In this document: positions 7,034 to 14,763 of the stretch, piece by piece | How positions within the stretch are numbered: the stretch's first letter is position 1 | How the letters are laid out: the number at the start of each line of letters is the position of its first letter | Source: an uncultured beta proteobacterium | GTDB lineage: Bacteria; Pseudomonadota; Gammaproteobacteria; Burkholderiales; SG8-39 | Assembly: GCA_902826155.1 (NCBI GenBank) | Contig: CADEDU010000036.1 | Span: forward strand, 32,428-48,099 | Direction: 5' to 3' | DNA length: 15,672 nucleotides | Made by a program: the position numbers and the translations under genes | Notes under the pieces: generated by a model | What the model saw: only the letters and a program-made list of their open reading frames with translations | What the model was told of the DNA's origin: nothing | The model's database searches: none

Positions 7034-9019
7034 ATGCGCAAGCCGCTCAGTCGCGTGCTCGTCGTCAACGATGAGCCGCTCGTCCTGAAGGAATTCGTCA
7101 AGGGCCTGAACGCCGCGGCGCGCTCCCTCGACAATCCGCTGGGCATCACCTTCACCGGCGTCACCACCGCGCTGGAGGCTCTGGCCCAGATCGAACGCGA
7201 CGGTGACGTACAGACCGTGGTTGTCGATGACCGGCTCTACACGCTCAATCAGAACGGCGCCGGGGGCGGACGCAAGAAGAAGCTGCAGATGAGCGCGCTG
7301 GAGCTGGTCCAACGCATCACGCGTACCCGCCCCGAGCTGGACATCTACATCCTGATCGCCCAGGAGCAGGAAGACGAAGTGGTCGACTCGCTGTTTACCG
7401 AGGCGGTCGACGGCTACTTCTATCGCGAGGAGCGCGACTACCGCGGCATCTACCGCATCCTCAATGCGCAGATCCAGGAGAAGGCGCGCACGCCGTTCTA
7501 CGACCAGCTGAAGAACTACGTATGGATGGCCAAGGACTCGTGGCACACCCCGGGCCATTCCTCGGGTGAATCGCTGCGCGGCAGTCCGTGGGCGAACGAT
7601 TTCTACGAGTTCATGGGCGAGCACATCTTCGACGTCGACCTGTCGGTGTCGGTGCCGATGCTCGACTCGCTGATGGAACCGCGCGGCGTGATCGCCGAGG
7701 CGCAGGCGATGGCCGCGAAGGCGTTCGGGGCACGACGCACGTTCTTCGCCACCAACGGCACGTCCACCGCCAACAAGGTGATCTTCCAGACCTTGCTTGC
7801 CCCCGGCGAGAAGCTGCTGCTCGATCGCAATTGCCACAAGTCGGTGCACCATGGCGTGGTGCTCTCCGGCGCGCATCCGGTCTATCTCAATTCTTCGGTC
7901 AACAGGAAATTCAGCCTGTATGGCCCGGTACCGCAGAAAACGATCCTGCGCTCGATCGAGGAACATCCCGACGCGCAGGCGCTGATTCTCACGTCGTGCA
8001 CCTACGATGGCCTGCGCTACGACCTAGCGCCGATCGTCGAGGCGGCGCACGCCAAGGGCATCAAGGTGATCGTCGACGAAGCCTGGTTCGGGTTCGCACG
8101 GTTCCATCCGGCGTTTCGCCCCACCGCGCTGGAAGCCGGCGCCGATTACGCCACGCAGAGCACGCACAAGGTCATGAGCGCGTTCTCGCAGGCCTCGATG
8201 ATTCACGTCAACGACGCGACGTTCAACGAGCACCTGTTTCGCGAGAACTTCAACATGCACACGTCGACCTCGCCGCAGTACGCGATGATCGCCAGCCTCG
8301 ACGTGGCCCGCAAACAGATGGAGCTGGAAGGCTACAAGCTGTTGTCGCGCACGCTGGAGCTGGCCAAGGAACTGCGCGAGCAGATCAATTCCACCGGGGT
8401 GTTCCGCGTGCTCGAGTTGAACGAGCTGCTGCCCGACGAGGTCAAGCACGACGGCATCAAACTCGATCCGACCAAGGTCACCGTCGATATCTCGCGGTGC
8501 GGCTATACCGTCGAGGATCTGCAGCGCGAATTGTTCGAGCGATTCAACATTCAGGTGGAGAAGTCCACCTTCAATACGCTGACCCTGCTGCTCACCATCG
8601 GCACCACGCGCAGCAAAGTCTCGCGGCTGTACGACGCGATGATGCGTATCGCGCGCGAGGGGCGTTCACCGCGGCGGCTGTACCAGTTTCCGGACATCCC
8701 CGCGTTCACCAAACTGCGATACCTGCCGCGCGATGCCTACTACTGCGGCGGCGAACTGTTGCCGCTGCTCGACGAGAAGGACGAGGTCAACAAGGCGCTG
8801 TCCGACCGGGTGTGTTGCGACCAGATCGTGCCTTATCCGCCCGGGATCCCGGTGCTGGTGCCCGGGCAGCTGATCACGCGCGAAGTCATCGACTATCTGG
8901 TCGGCCTGCTGCGTTCGCAGAAACGCGTGGAGATGCACGGAATCGTGTACGACGGCTACCTGCCGTGCCTGCGCGTACTGACCGCGGCCGAAGACAAGGC
9001 GTTGAATCGGATCGGTTGA
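7034..9019 (+). CDS. Orn/Lys/Arg decarboxylase (fold-type I PLP enzyme with N-terminal receiver-like domain)
   Basis: The 661-residue product belongs to the bacterial basic amino acid decarboxylases (AdiA, LdcI/CadA, SpeC), which release CO2 from arginine, lysine or ornithine to give agmatine, cadaverine or putrescine. Residues 1-150 form the receiver/flavodoxin-like N-terminal domain (VNDEP at 11-15, VVVDD at 62-66). The PLP core spans about 165-545: HTPGHSSG (171-178), the Asp348 pocket in VDEAWFGFARF, and the cofactor Lys379 in STHKVMSAFSQAS. The C-terminal domain contains PYPPGIPVLVPG (600-611) and the HG...DG strand pattern near the end. It is somewhat shorter than the enterobacterial enzymes (about 710-755). 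DEAWFGFARF resembles AdiA, while TQSTHK..SAFSQASMIHV resembles LdcI, so the substrate is unresolved. No antiporter gene is adjacent. The ribosome binding site before the ATG is poor. Confidence 0.93.
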   Translation: MRKPLSRVLVVNDEPLVLKEFVKGLNAAARSLDNPLGITFTGVTTALEALAQIERDGDVQTVVVDDRLYTLNQNGAGGGRKKKLQMSALELVQRITRTRPELDIYILIAQEQEDEVVDSLFTEAVDGYFYREERDYRGIYRILNAQIQEKARTPFYDQLKNYVWMAKDSWHTPGHSSGESLRGSPWANDFYEFMGEHIFDVDLSVSVPMLDSLMEPRGVIAEAQAMAAKAFGARRTFFATNGTSTANKVIFQTLLAPGEKLLLDRNCHKSVHHGVVLSGAHPVYLNSSVNRKFSLYGPVPQKTILRSIEEHPDAQALILTSCTYDGLRYDLAPIVEAAHAKGIKVIVDEAWFGFARFHPAFRPTALEAGADYATQSTHKVMSAFSQASMIHVNDATFNEHLFRENFNMHTSTSPQYAMIASLDVARKQMELEGYKLLSRTLELAKELREQINSTGVFRVLELNELLPDEVKHDGIKLDPTKVTVDISRCGYTVEDLQRELFERFNIQVEKSTFNTLTLLLTIGTTRSKVSRLYDAMMRIAREGRSPRRLYQFPDIPAFTKLRYLPRDAYYCGGELLPLLDEKDEVNKALSDRVCCDQIVPYPPGIPVLVPGQLITREVIDYLVGLLRSQKRVEMHGIVYDGYLPCLRVLTAAEDKALNRIG

Positions 9020-9376
9020 AGCAATCCTGTCCGCGGCGGTGCATCACGTCGCCTCGCGAGCGTGTCGCCCATTCGACCGCCAAAATCGACCGTTCCTCCC
9101 CGAACGGGTTGTCAGCGATTCAGTCCAGGACTACACCGATCCCACTAGCGGGGGATCACCAGCGCTACTGTTGGCAGCGAAAGTAAGACTTTCCCTTACG
9201 CGGCCCGCATCGCGCGCGCATCCCGCCTGCAGGTAGCCCGAAAGAGTCCCTCAACCGAGTTCGCCAACCCGTCGCACGATTAGCCGCCGGCACGCAACGA
9301 CGCTCGGCGACACGCCGCCACCAATCCGAACCGTGCCAAAGCGGTCGGAACGAGATGATACAAAGAGAGGCCGTCA
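9020..9376. other. 357-nt intergenic stretch with no supported gene
   Basis: No open frame here has convincing coding character. Small inverted repeats are visible: CCGTTC/GAACGG (9090-9107), GATCCC/GGGATC (near 9138-9157), GAAAGT/ACTTTC (near 9179-9193) and CGGCG/CGCCG (9305-9317). None is followed by a proper T-run, so the decarboxylase terminator is uncertain; the stem at 9090-9107 is the nearest candidate. TTGTCA (9109-9114) with TACACC (9132-9137) at 17-nt spacing is a weak promoter candidate for the small gene at 9377. Confidence 0.5.
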
Positions 9377-9622
9377 ATGACGGATATGTCCGGCCCGATC
9401 AGCTGGGGCTCCCAAACCATTCGATTTCGCTTCCAGATCCGGACGCTGCGCGGCCTCACCATCGACCGCCTGGTGATCCACGGCCGCGACCAGGCCGATG
9501 CCGAGCGCAAGCTGCGGCAGATGTATCCCCGCTGCCAGGTGCAATCGTGCGTCGCGCTCGAAGACACGCCGCCGCAACCGCGAGCGGGTCGTCGTTCCGC
9601 TGCCGGCAATCGACTCGCGTAG
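9377..9622 (+). CDS. Small unrecognised protein (81 aa)
   Basis: I do not recognise a named family. The gene is supported by a clear ribosome binding site (GAGAGG ending 6 nt before the ATG) and by a well-formed central part. Residues 9-55 run from SWGSQTIRFRFQIRTLRGLTIDRLVIHGRDQADAERKL-like sequence to MYPRCQVQSC, alternating hydrophobic and charged residues compatible with a small alpha/beta fold. The C-terminal 20 residues are Pro/Arg-rich and probably disordered. No signal peptide or membrane segment is seen. It lies alone between the decarboxylase and argD on the same strand, 79 nt ahead of the extended -10 box of argD. Two short frames overlap it on other strands but lack a comparable start site. 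Confidence 0.65.
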   Translation: MTDMSGPISWGSQTIRFRFQIRTLRGLTIDRLVIHGRDQADAERKLRQMYPRCQVQSCVALEDTPPQPRAGRRSAAGNRLA

Positions 9623-9700
9623 CGCGCATCGAAGTCGCGCAAATCGGTCGTTGCTCGCTGCGCTGAGCTCGGGTACGCACCCGGCCGGTAACACGACGCG

Positions 9701-9709
9701 TGCTATCAT
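9701..9709 (+). promoter_or_regulatory. Extended -10 promoter element for argD
   Basis: TG at 9701-9702 and TATCAT at 9704-9709 form an extended -10 box. Transcription would start near 9716, giving an argD leader of roughly 158 nt. No convincing -35 was found. The AT-rich hexamer stands out from its GC-rich surroundings. Confidence 0.55.
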
Positions 9710-9716
9710 TTTGCGA

Positions 9717-9873
9717 GTGATCAAAACGGCGGCGCAGGTCGCCGTTCGCGTTTTGCGCCGCCCCAGAACAACGCCCGCTTAGCCTGCTTCCGCCTGCGGC
9801 AAGCCTTGCGCGACGACGCGCAGCAACGGCGCGCGGGCGTTGGCGGCGATCGCCGCCCCCGAAAGGAGCCTCG
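9717..9873 (+). promoter_or_regulatory. Structured argD leader with possible arginine-rich leader peptide
   Basis: Several exact inverted repeats lie between the -10 box and the argD ATG. They are AACGGCG/CGCCGTT (9725-9731 with 9740-9746), the competing GGCGGCGCA/TGCGCCGCC (9728-9736 with 9754-9762), TGCGCG/CGCGCA (9807-9822), and a 16-bp palindrome at 9842-9857 ending 5 nt before the argD AAGGAG. A GTG-initiated frame (9717-9782, 21 codons) contains RVLRRPR with four arginine codons, one of them AGA. No ribosome binding site precedes this GTG, so it would have to be leaderless or untranslated. The arrangement suggests RNA-level control of arginine synthesis, but GC-rich repeats also arise by chance. 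Confidence 0.35.
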
Positions 9874-11073
9874 ATGTCCACCTCGCACCTGATGAACACC
9901 TACGCCCGGCTGCCGGTGACGTTCGAGCGTGGCGAGGGCGTGTGGCTATGGGACGAATCCGGCCGCAAGTATCTCGACGCGCTGGCGGGCATTGCGGTGT
10001 CGGGGCTGGGCCACGGCCACCGCCGCCTCGCCACGGCGATCGGCGATCAGGCGGCGAAACTGATCCACACCTCCAACATCTACGGCATCCGCTTGCAGGA
10101 AACACTCGCCGACCGACTGTGCGCGCTGTCGGGCATGGACGAGGTGTTCTTCTGCAGTTCCGGCTCAGAAGCCAACGAGACCGCGATCAAGCTGGCGCGC
10201 TACTTCGCGCATCAGAACGGCAACAACAACGCCGCGATCATCGTCATGGAGCGCGCGTGGCATGGCCGCACGATGGCAACGCTGTCGGCCACGGGCAATC
10301 GCAAGGCGCAGGCCGGGTTCGAGCCACTGGTCTCGGGGTTCGTGCGCGTGCCCTACAACGACCGTCAGGCCATCACACAGGCGGCGGCCACCAACCGCAA
10401 CATCGTCGCGGTGCTGGTGGAAGTGCTGCAAGGCGAAGGCGGCATTCATGTGGCCGACATCGAGTACGTTCGATTCCTGCGTCAGGTGTGCGATGAACGC
10501 GGCTGGCTCCTGATGATCGACGAGGTGCAAAGCGGCATTGGTCGTACCGGCACCTGGTTCGGCTATCAGCACGCGGGCATCAAATGCGATGTGATGACCC
10601 TCGCCAAGGGCTTGGGATCGGGTGTACCGATCGGCGCCTGCGTCGCAGCCGGCAAGGCCGCGCACGTGCTCAAACCCGGCACCCACGGCGCCACGTTCGG
10701 CGGTGGACCGCTCGCCTGTCGTGCGGCGGTGGAGACACTGCAGATCATGGAAGACGAAGGACTGCTGCAGAACGCATCCCGGATGGGCGAGTTGCTCCGA
10801 AGCGGTTTTCGTGAAGCGCTCAAGGGCACCGCCGGTGTCGCCGAGGTGCGTGGCATGGGGCTGATGATCGGCATCGAGCTCGATCGGCCGTGCGGCGATC
10901 TGGCACGTCTGGCGCTGGACGCCGGCCTGCTCATAAACGTGACCGCCGACAAAGTCGTGCGGCTGCTGCCGCCGCTGGTGATCAACGAGGCGGAATCGCG
11001 CGAACTGGTATCGCGCCTGTCGGCCCTGATCAAACAATTTCTTGCGCAGCCTGTGCCCGCAGCCGTCAAGTGA
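9874..11073 (+). CDS. argD: Acetylornithine aminotransferase (ArgD)
   Basis: ArgD is a PLP-dependent class III aminotransferase converting N-acetylglutamate semialdehyde and glutamate to N2-acetylornithine in arginine synthesis; many homologues also accept succinyl-diaminopimelate. The 399-residue product has the usual length. Visible motifs are the phosphate-binding SSGSEAN (95-101), WHGRTMATLSATG (129-141), the Asp216 cofactor contact in IDEVQSGIGRTG, the Schiff-base Lys245 in TLAKGLGSGVPIGA, and FGGGPLAC (275-282). It has the best start in the window: AAGGAG (9863-9868) 5 nt before the ATG. It forms a tight operon with argF, whose GTG overlaps the argD stop. Succinyldiaminopimelate or succinylornithine transaminase are alternatives by family, but the argF neighbour favours ArgD. 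Confidence 0.96.
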   Translation: MSTSHLMNTYARLPVTFERGEGVWLWDESGRKYLDALAGIAVSGLGHGHRRLATAIGDQAAKLIHTSNIYGIRLQETLADRLCALSGMDEVFFCSSGSEANETAIKLARYFAHQNGNNNAAIIVMERAWHGRTMATLSATGNRKAQAGFEPLVSGFVRVPYNDRQAITQAAATNRNIVAVLVEVLQGEGGIHVADIEYVRFLRQVCDERGWLLMIDEVQSGIGRTGTWFGYQHAGIKCDVMTLAKGLGSGVPIGACVAAGKAAHVLKPGTHGATFGGGPLACRAAVETLQIMEDEGLLQNASRMGELLRSGFREALKGTAGVAEVRGMGLMIGIELDRPCGDLARLALDAGLLINVTADKVVRLLPPLVINEAESRELVSRLSALIKQFLAQPVPAAVK

Positions 11074-11993
11074 ATCCGATCAAGCATTTCCTGCAGTTGC
11101 GCGAATGGAGCCGCGAGGAGCTGGAGTATCTGTTCACGCGCACGCGCTGGATCAAGCAACGCTTCAAGGCGTTCGAGAAGTACTGGCCGCTCGAGGACCG
11201 CACACTGGTGATGATCTTCGAGAAGCAATCCACGCGCACCCGTCTCTCGTTTGAAGCCGGCATGCATCAACTCGGCGGTGCGGCGATCTACCTCAACACG
11301 CGCGACTCGCAGCTCGGTCGCGGCGAACCGGTGGAAGATGCCGCCCAGGTGATCTCGCGCATGTGCGACGTGGTGATGATCCGCACGTTCGAGCAGGACA
11401 TCATCGAGCGCTTCGCGCGCAATTCGCGCGTGCCGGTGATCAACGGCCTGACCAACGAGTATCACCCCTGCCAGATCCTGGCCGACATCTACACCTTCAT
11501 CGAGCATCGCGGCCCGATCGCCGGCAAGACGGTGGCCTGGATCGGCGACTCGAACAACGTGTGCAACACCTGGCTGCAGGCGGCCGAAGTGTTCGACTTC
11601 AACGTTCACGTGTCGACGCCGCCGGGCTATGAGGTCGAGCCCGAGCGAGCGGGTCTGTACGGCACCGATCACTACGAGCAGTTTGCCGATCCGATGGATG
11701 CGGTCCGCGGCGCCGATCTCGTCACCACCGACGTGTGGACCAGCATGGGCTTCGAAGGCGAGACCGAAAGCCGCAAGCGCGCCTTCGCCGACTGGATGGT
11801 GGATGCCGACATGATGCGCGCGGCGCGCGCTGGTGCACTGTTCATGCATTGCCTGCCGGCACACCGCGGCGAGGAAGTCGCCGCCGAGGTGATTGACGGT
11901 GCGCAAAGCGTGGTCTGGGACGAGGCCGAGAACCGCCTGCACACGCAGAAGGCGCTGCTCGAGTACCTGGTGCTGGGCCGCCAAGAGCCTTGA
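11070..11993 (+). CDS. argF: Ornithine carbamoyltransferase (ArgF)
   Basis: The enzyme transfers the carbamoyl group of carbamoyl phosphate to ornithine, yielding citrulline, as a cytoplasmic trimer. The 307-residue product contains the carbamoyl-phosphate motif STRTR (54-58) within [22 protein letters not shown] near 103-109, NEYHPCQ (129-135), DVWTSMG (221-227), and the ornithine/catalytic loop [11 protein letters not shown] (260-270) with Cys261. The start is taken as GTG at 11070, whose last two bases begin the argD stop (GTGA overlap), a sign of translational coupling; no separate ribosome binding site is seen. A much longer upstream frame (from 10890) lies inside argD and is not coding. 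Anabolic function is favoured by the argD and argG neighbours and the absence of arcA or arcC. Confidence 0.96.
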   Translation: MNPIKHFLQLREWSREELEYLFTRTRWIKQRFKAFEKYWPLEDRTLVMIFEKQSTRTRLSFEAGMHQLGGAAIYLNTRDSQLGRGEPVEDAAQVISRMCDVVMIRTFEQDIIERFARNSRVPVINGLTNEYHPCQILADIYTFIEHRGPIAGKTVAWIGDSNNVCNTWLQAAEVFDFNVHVSTPPGYEVEPERAGLYGTDHYEQFADPMDAVRGADLVTTDVWTSMGFEGETESRKRAFADWMVDADMMRAARAGALFMHCLPAHRGEEVAAEVIDGAQSVVWDEAENRLHTQKALLEYLVLGRQEP

Positions 11994-12064
11994 GAACGAG
12001 CGGCTCACTGCCGCGCACCGCAGATCATCCCGAATCGAGAAGCAGATCGCGCCGATCGAATCAG

Positions 12065-12093
12065 CTGACCTGCGGCAATCACCCCTCGATAAT
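12065..12093 (+). promoter_or_regulatory. Candidate promoter for argG
   Basis: CTGACC (12065-12070), a 17-nt spacer and GATAAT (12088-12093) lie in the 148-nt argF-argG gap, with transcription expected near 12100, about 42 nt before the argG ATG. It would allow argG to be expressed apart from argD-argF. No terminator is visible after argF, so read-through is also likely. Confidence 0.5.
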
Positions 12094-12141
12094 CCTCACC
12101 ATCCGCAGCAATCCTCCGCCCGTTCTTTCCCGCATACGACA

Positions 12142-13374
<1,233 letters not shown>

Positions 13375-13408
13375 ATCGCAGGGCGATCAGACCTCGTCGA
13401 GCACGCGC

Positions 13409-13963
13409 ATGACGACCCTCGTTACGCATCCGCTGTTGCCGTACACGATCGGCAAACTCGCGGGCATGCCGGGCCGGGTGATCGCGTGCGGCGCGGTGCT
13501 GTCGTTGCTGCCCGATGCCGATGTCATCGTCGAGGCGCTGATTCCGAATCTGCCGCACGCGCTGGCACATCGCGGCGCGACGCACTCGATCGCATTCGCG
13601 GTCCTGATGGCGCTCGTGGCGATGCGCTTCGCCGCACCGCAGGAAGCCCGGTTCAGCCGCCCTTGGTGGGGCATCCTGCTCTACTTGGTACTGTGCGGAG
13701 TCTCGCACGGCCTGCTCGATGCGCTCACCCATTTCGGCGATGGCGTCGCGTTCTTCTGGCCGGTTGTCGATGTGCGCTACCTGTTCATGTTTCAGCCGAT
13801 GCAGGCCTCACCGTTCCTGAACGACTTCTTTTCGATCTGGGGTCTGCGTGTCCTGATGGCCGAGGCCCAGTGGATCTGGTTGCCCTGCTTCGCGGTGTTG
13901 CTGGTACAAGCAACGCTGCGACGCACACGCCGCGAACCTGCCAGAGCCGAGGCGACACAATGA
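13409..13963 (+). CDS. Predicted inner-membrane protein, DUF457/YdjM-type metal-dependent hydrolase
   Basis: The 184-residue integral membrane protein has three or four predicted hydrophobic segments (about residues 23-45, 58-74, 86-103 and 152-170). It carries the conserved polar pattern of the YdjM/YbcI (DUF457) family of putative membrane metal-dependent hydrolases: LSLLPDADV with Asp36, HRGATHS (54-60), SHGLLDALTHFGDG (99-112, with His100, Asp104 and His108), and VDVRYLF. These buried His/Asp residues suggest metal binding; no substrate is established. The C-terminal tail is arginine-rich. The gene starts 34 nt after argG with a poor ribosome binding site, and its stop overlaps the ATG of the next gene, so the two are probably translated together. 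Confidence 0.83.
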   Translation: MTTLVTHPLLPYTIGKLAGMPGRVIACGAVLSLLPDADVIVEALIPNLPHALAHRGATHSIAFAVLMALVAMRFAAPQEARFSRPWWGILLYLVLCGVSHGLLDALTHFGDGVAFFWPVVDVRYLFMFQPMQASPFLNDFFSIWGLRVLMAEAQWIWLPCFAVLLVQATLRRTRREPARAEATQ

Positions 13964-14724
13964 TGCCGAAGGGACCGAATGCGCGGCTCGACCGCGCCGC
14001 GCGCCTGCTGATCGAGGCACGGCGCGACCGACGCGCCATCGACGGACTGCCGCTCGATGCGCTGCCGCAGACGGCCGACGAAGCGCTCTCCGTTCAGGCG
14101 CGGGTGCTCGCTCAGATCGGCGGTCACGGTGGATGGAAAGTGGGCGCCGCCGCACCCGACGCGACCCCCGCCGCATCGATGCTGCCCGCGCAGCGCATCT
14201 ACCCGAGCCCGGCGCAACTGGCTCCGGTCGATTTCAACTTCATCGGCATCGAAGCCGAGATCGCATTCAAATTCGCACGCACGCTGGACCGAACGAGCGC
14301 GAACTACACCGAGCGCGAGGTGCTCGAAGCAGTCGCCAGCGTGCATCCGGCGGTCGAAATCGCCGATTCGCGCTTCACTCGCTGGCGCGAGCGCTCGGCC
14401 CTCGAGCAACTTGCCGATTGCGGCAACAACGGCGCGCTGATCGTCGGCGCGGCCGCCACCGCCGTACCGAGCATCGATCAGACCCGCGTCGAAGCGACCG
14501 TCTGGATCGACGACGCGCAGCGCGTGAGCAAAACCGGCGGCAACACCGCCGGCCGCGTCCAACGACTGCTTACCTGGCTCGCCAATCGCTGCGTCGAATT
14601 GGGGGTTCCGATCCGCGCCGGCGATGTCGTCACCACCGGCTCATGCACCGGGCTCGAAATCATCCCAGGTGGTCGAGTGCGCGCGGCGCTCCAGGGCGTG
14701 GGCGAGGTCAGCGTCTCGCTTTGA
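13960..14724 (+). CDS. 2-keto-4-pentenoate hydratase-like protein (MhpD family, FAH superfamily)
   Basis: The 254-residue product matches the hydratase branch of the fumarylacetoacetate hydrolase superfamily, which adds water to 2-hydroxypenta-2,4-dienoate in meta-cleavage of aromatics. Expected metal ligands by analogy with MhpD are Glu98 and Glu100 in IGIEAEIAFKF and Glu133 in PAVEIADSRF. WKVGAAAPD (59-67), KTGGNTAG (191-198) and the near C-terminal VVTTGSCTG (223-231) also fit. The first of two tandem ATGs (13960) is preferred because GAGG lies 7 nt upstream. It overlaps the stop of the DUF457 gene by 4 nt. No aldolase, dioxygenase or other meta-pathway gene is in the window, so participation in aromatic degradation is unsupported; a related decarboxylase or hydrolase activity is possible. 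Confidence 0.85.
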   Translation: MMPKGPNARLDRAARLLIEARRDRRAIDGLPLDALPQTADEALSVQARVLAQIGGHGGWKVGAAAPDATPAASMLPAQRIYPSPAQLAPVDFNFIGIEAEIAFKFARTLDRTSANYTEREVLEAVASVHPAVEIADSRFTRWRERSALEQLADCGNNGALIVGAAATAVPSIDQTRVEATVWIDDAQRVSKTGGNTAGRVQRLLTWLANRCVELGVPIRAGDVVTTGSCTGLEIIPGGRVRAALQGVGEVSVSL

Positions 14725-14763
14725 GTTCGAGGGCCGGGCAACGACGCCCGCACGGCGCCCACG

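Noticed and set aside
7588..9186. 532-codon plus-strand frame inside the decarboxylase
   Set aside because: Its translation is Arg/Ala-rich and matches no family; the overlapping frame has full decarboxylase motifs.
9165..9377. 70-codon minus-strand frame in the intergenic gap
   Set aside because: It has no ribosome binding site and no coherent hydrophobic pattern, and it overlaps the start region of the better-supported plus-strand gene.
9842..9857. Palindrome containing GCGATCGC, similar to the cyanobacterial HIP1 octamer
   Set aside because: GCGATCGC-like strings arise readily in GC-rich DNA and the genes are proteobacterial; the palindrome is treated only as part of the argD leader.
10566..12008. 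480-codon minus-strand frame across argD-argF
   Set aside because: It is antisense to two clearly identified enzymes; third-position GC bias explains the open frame.
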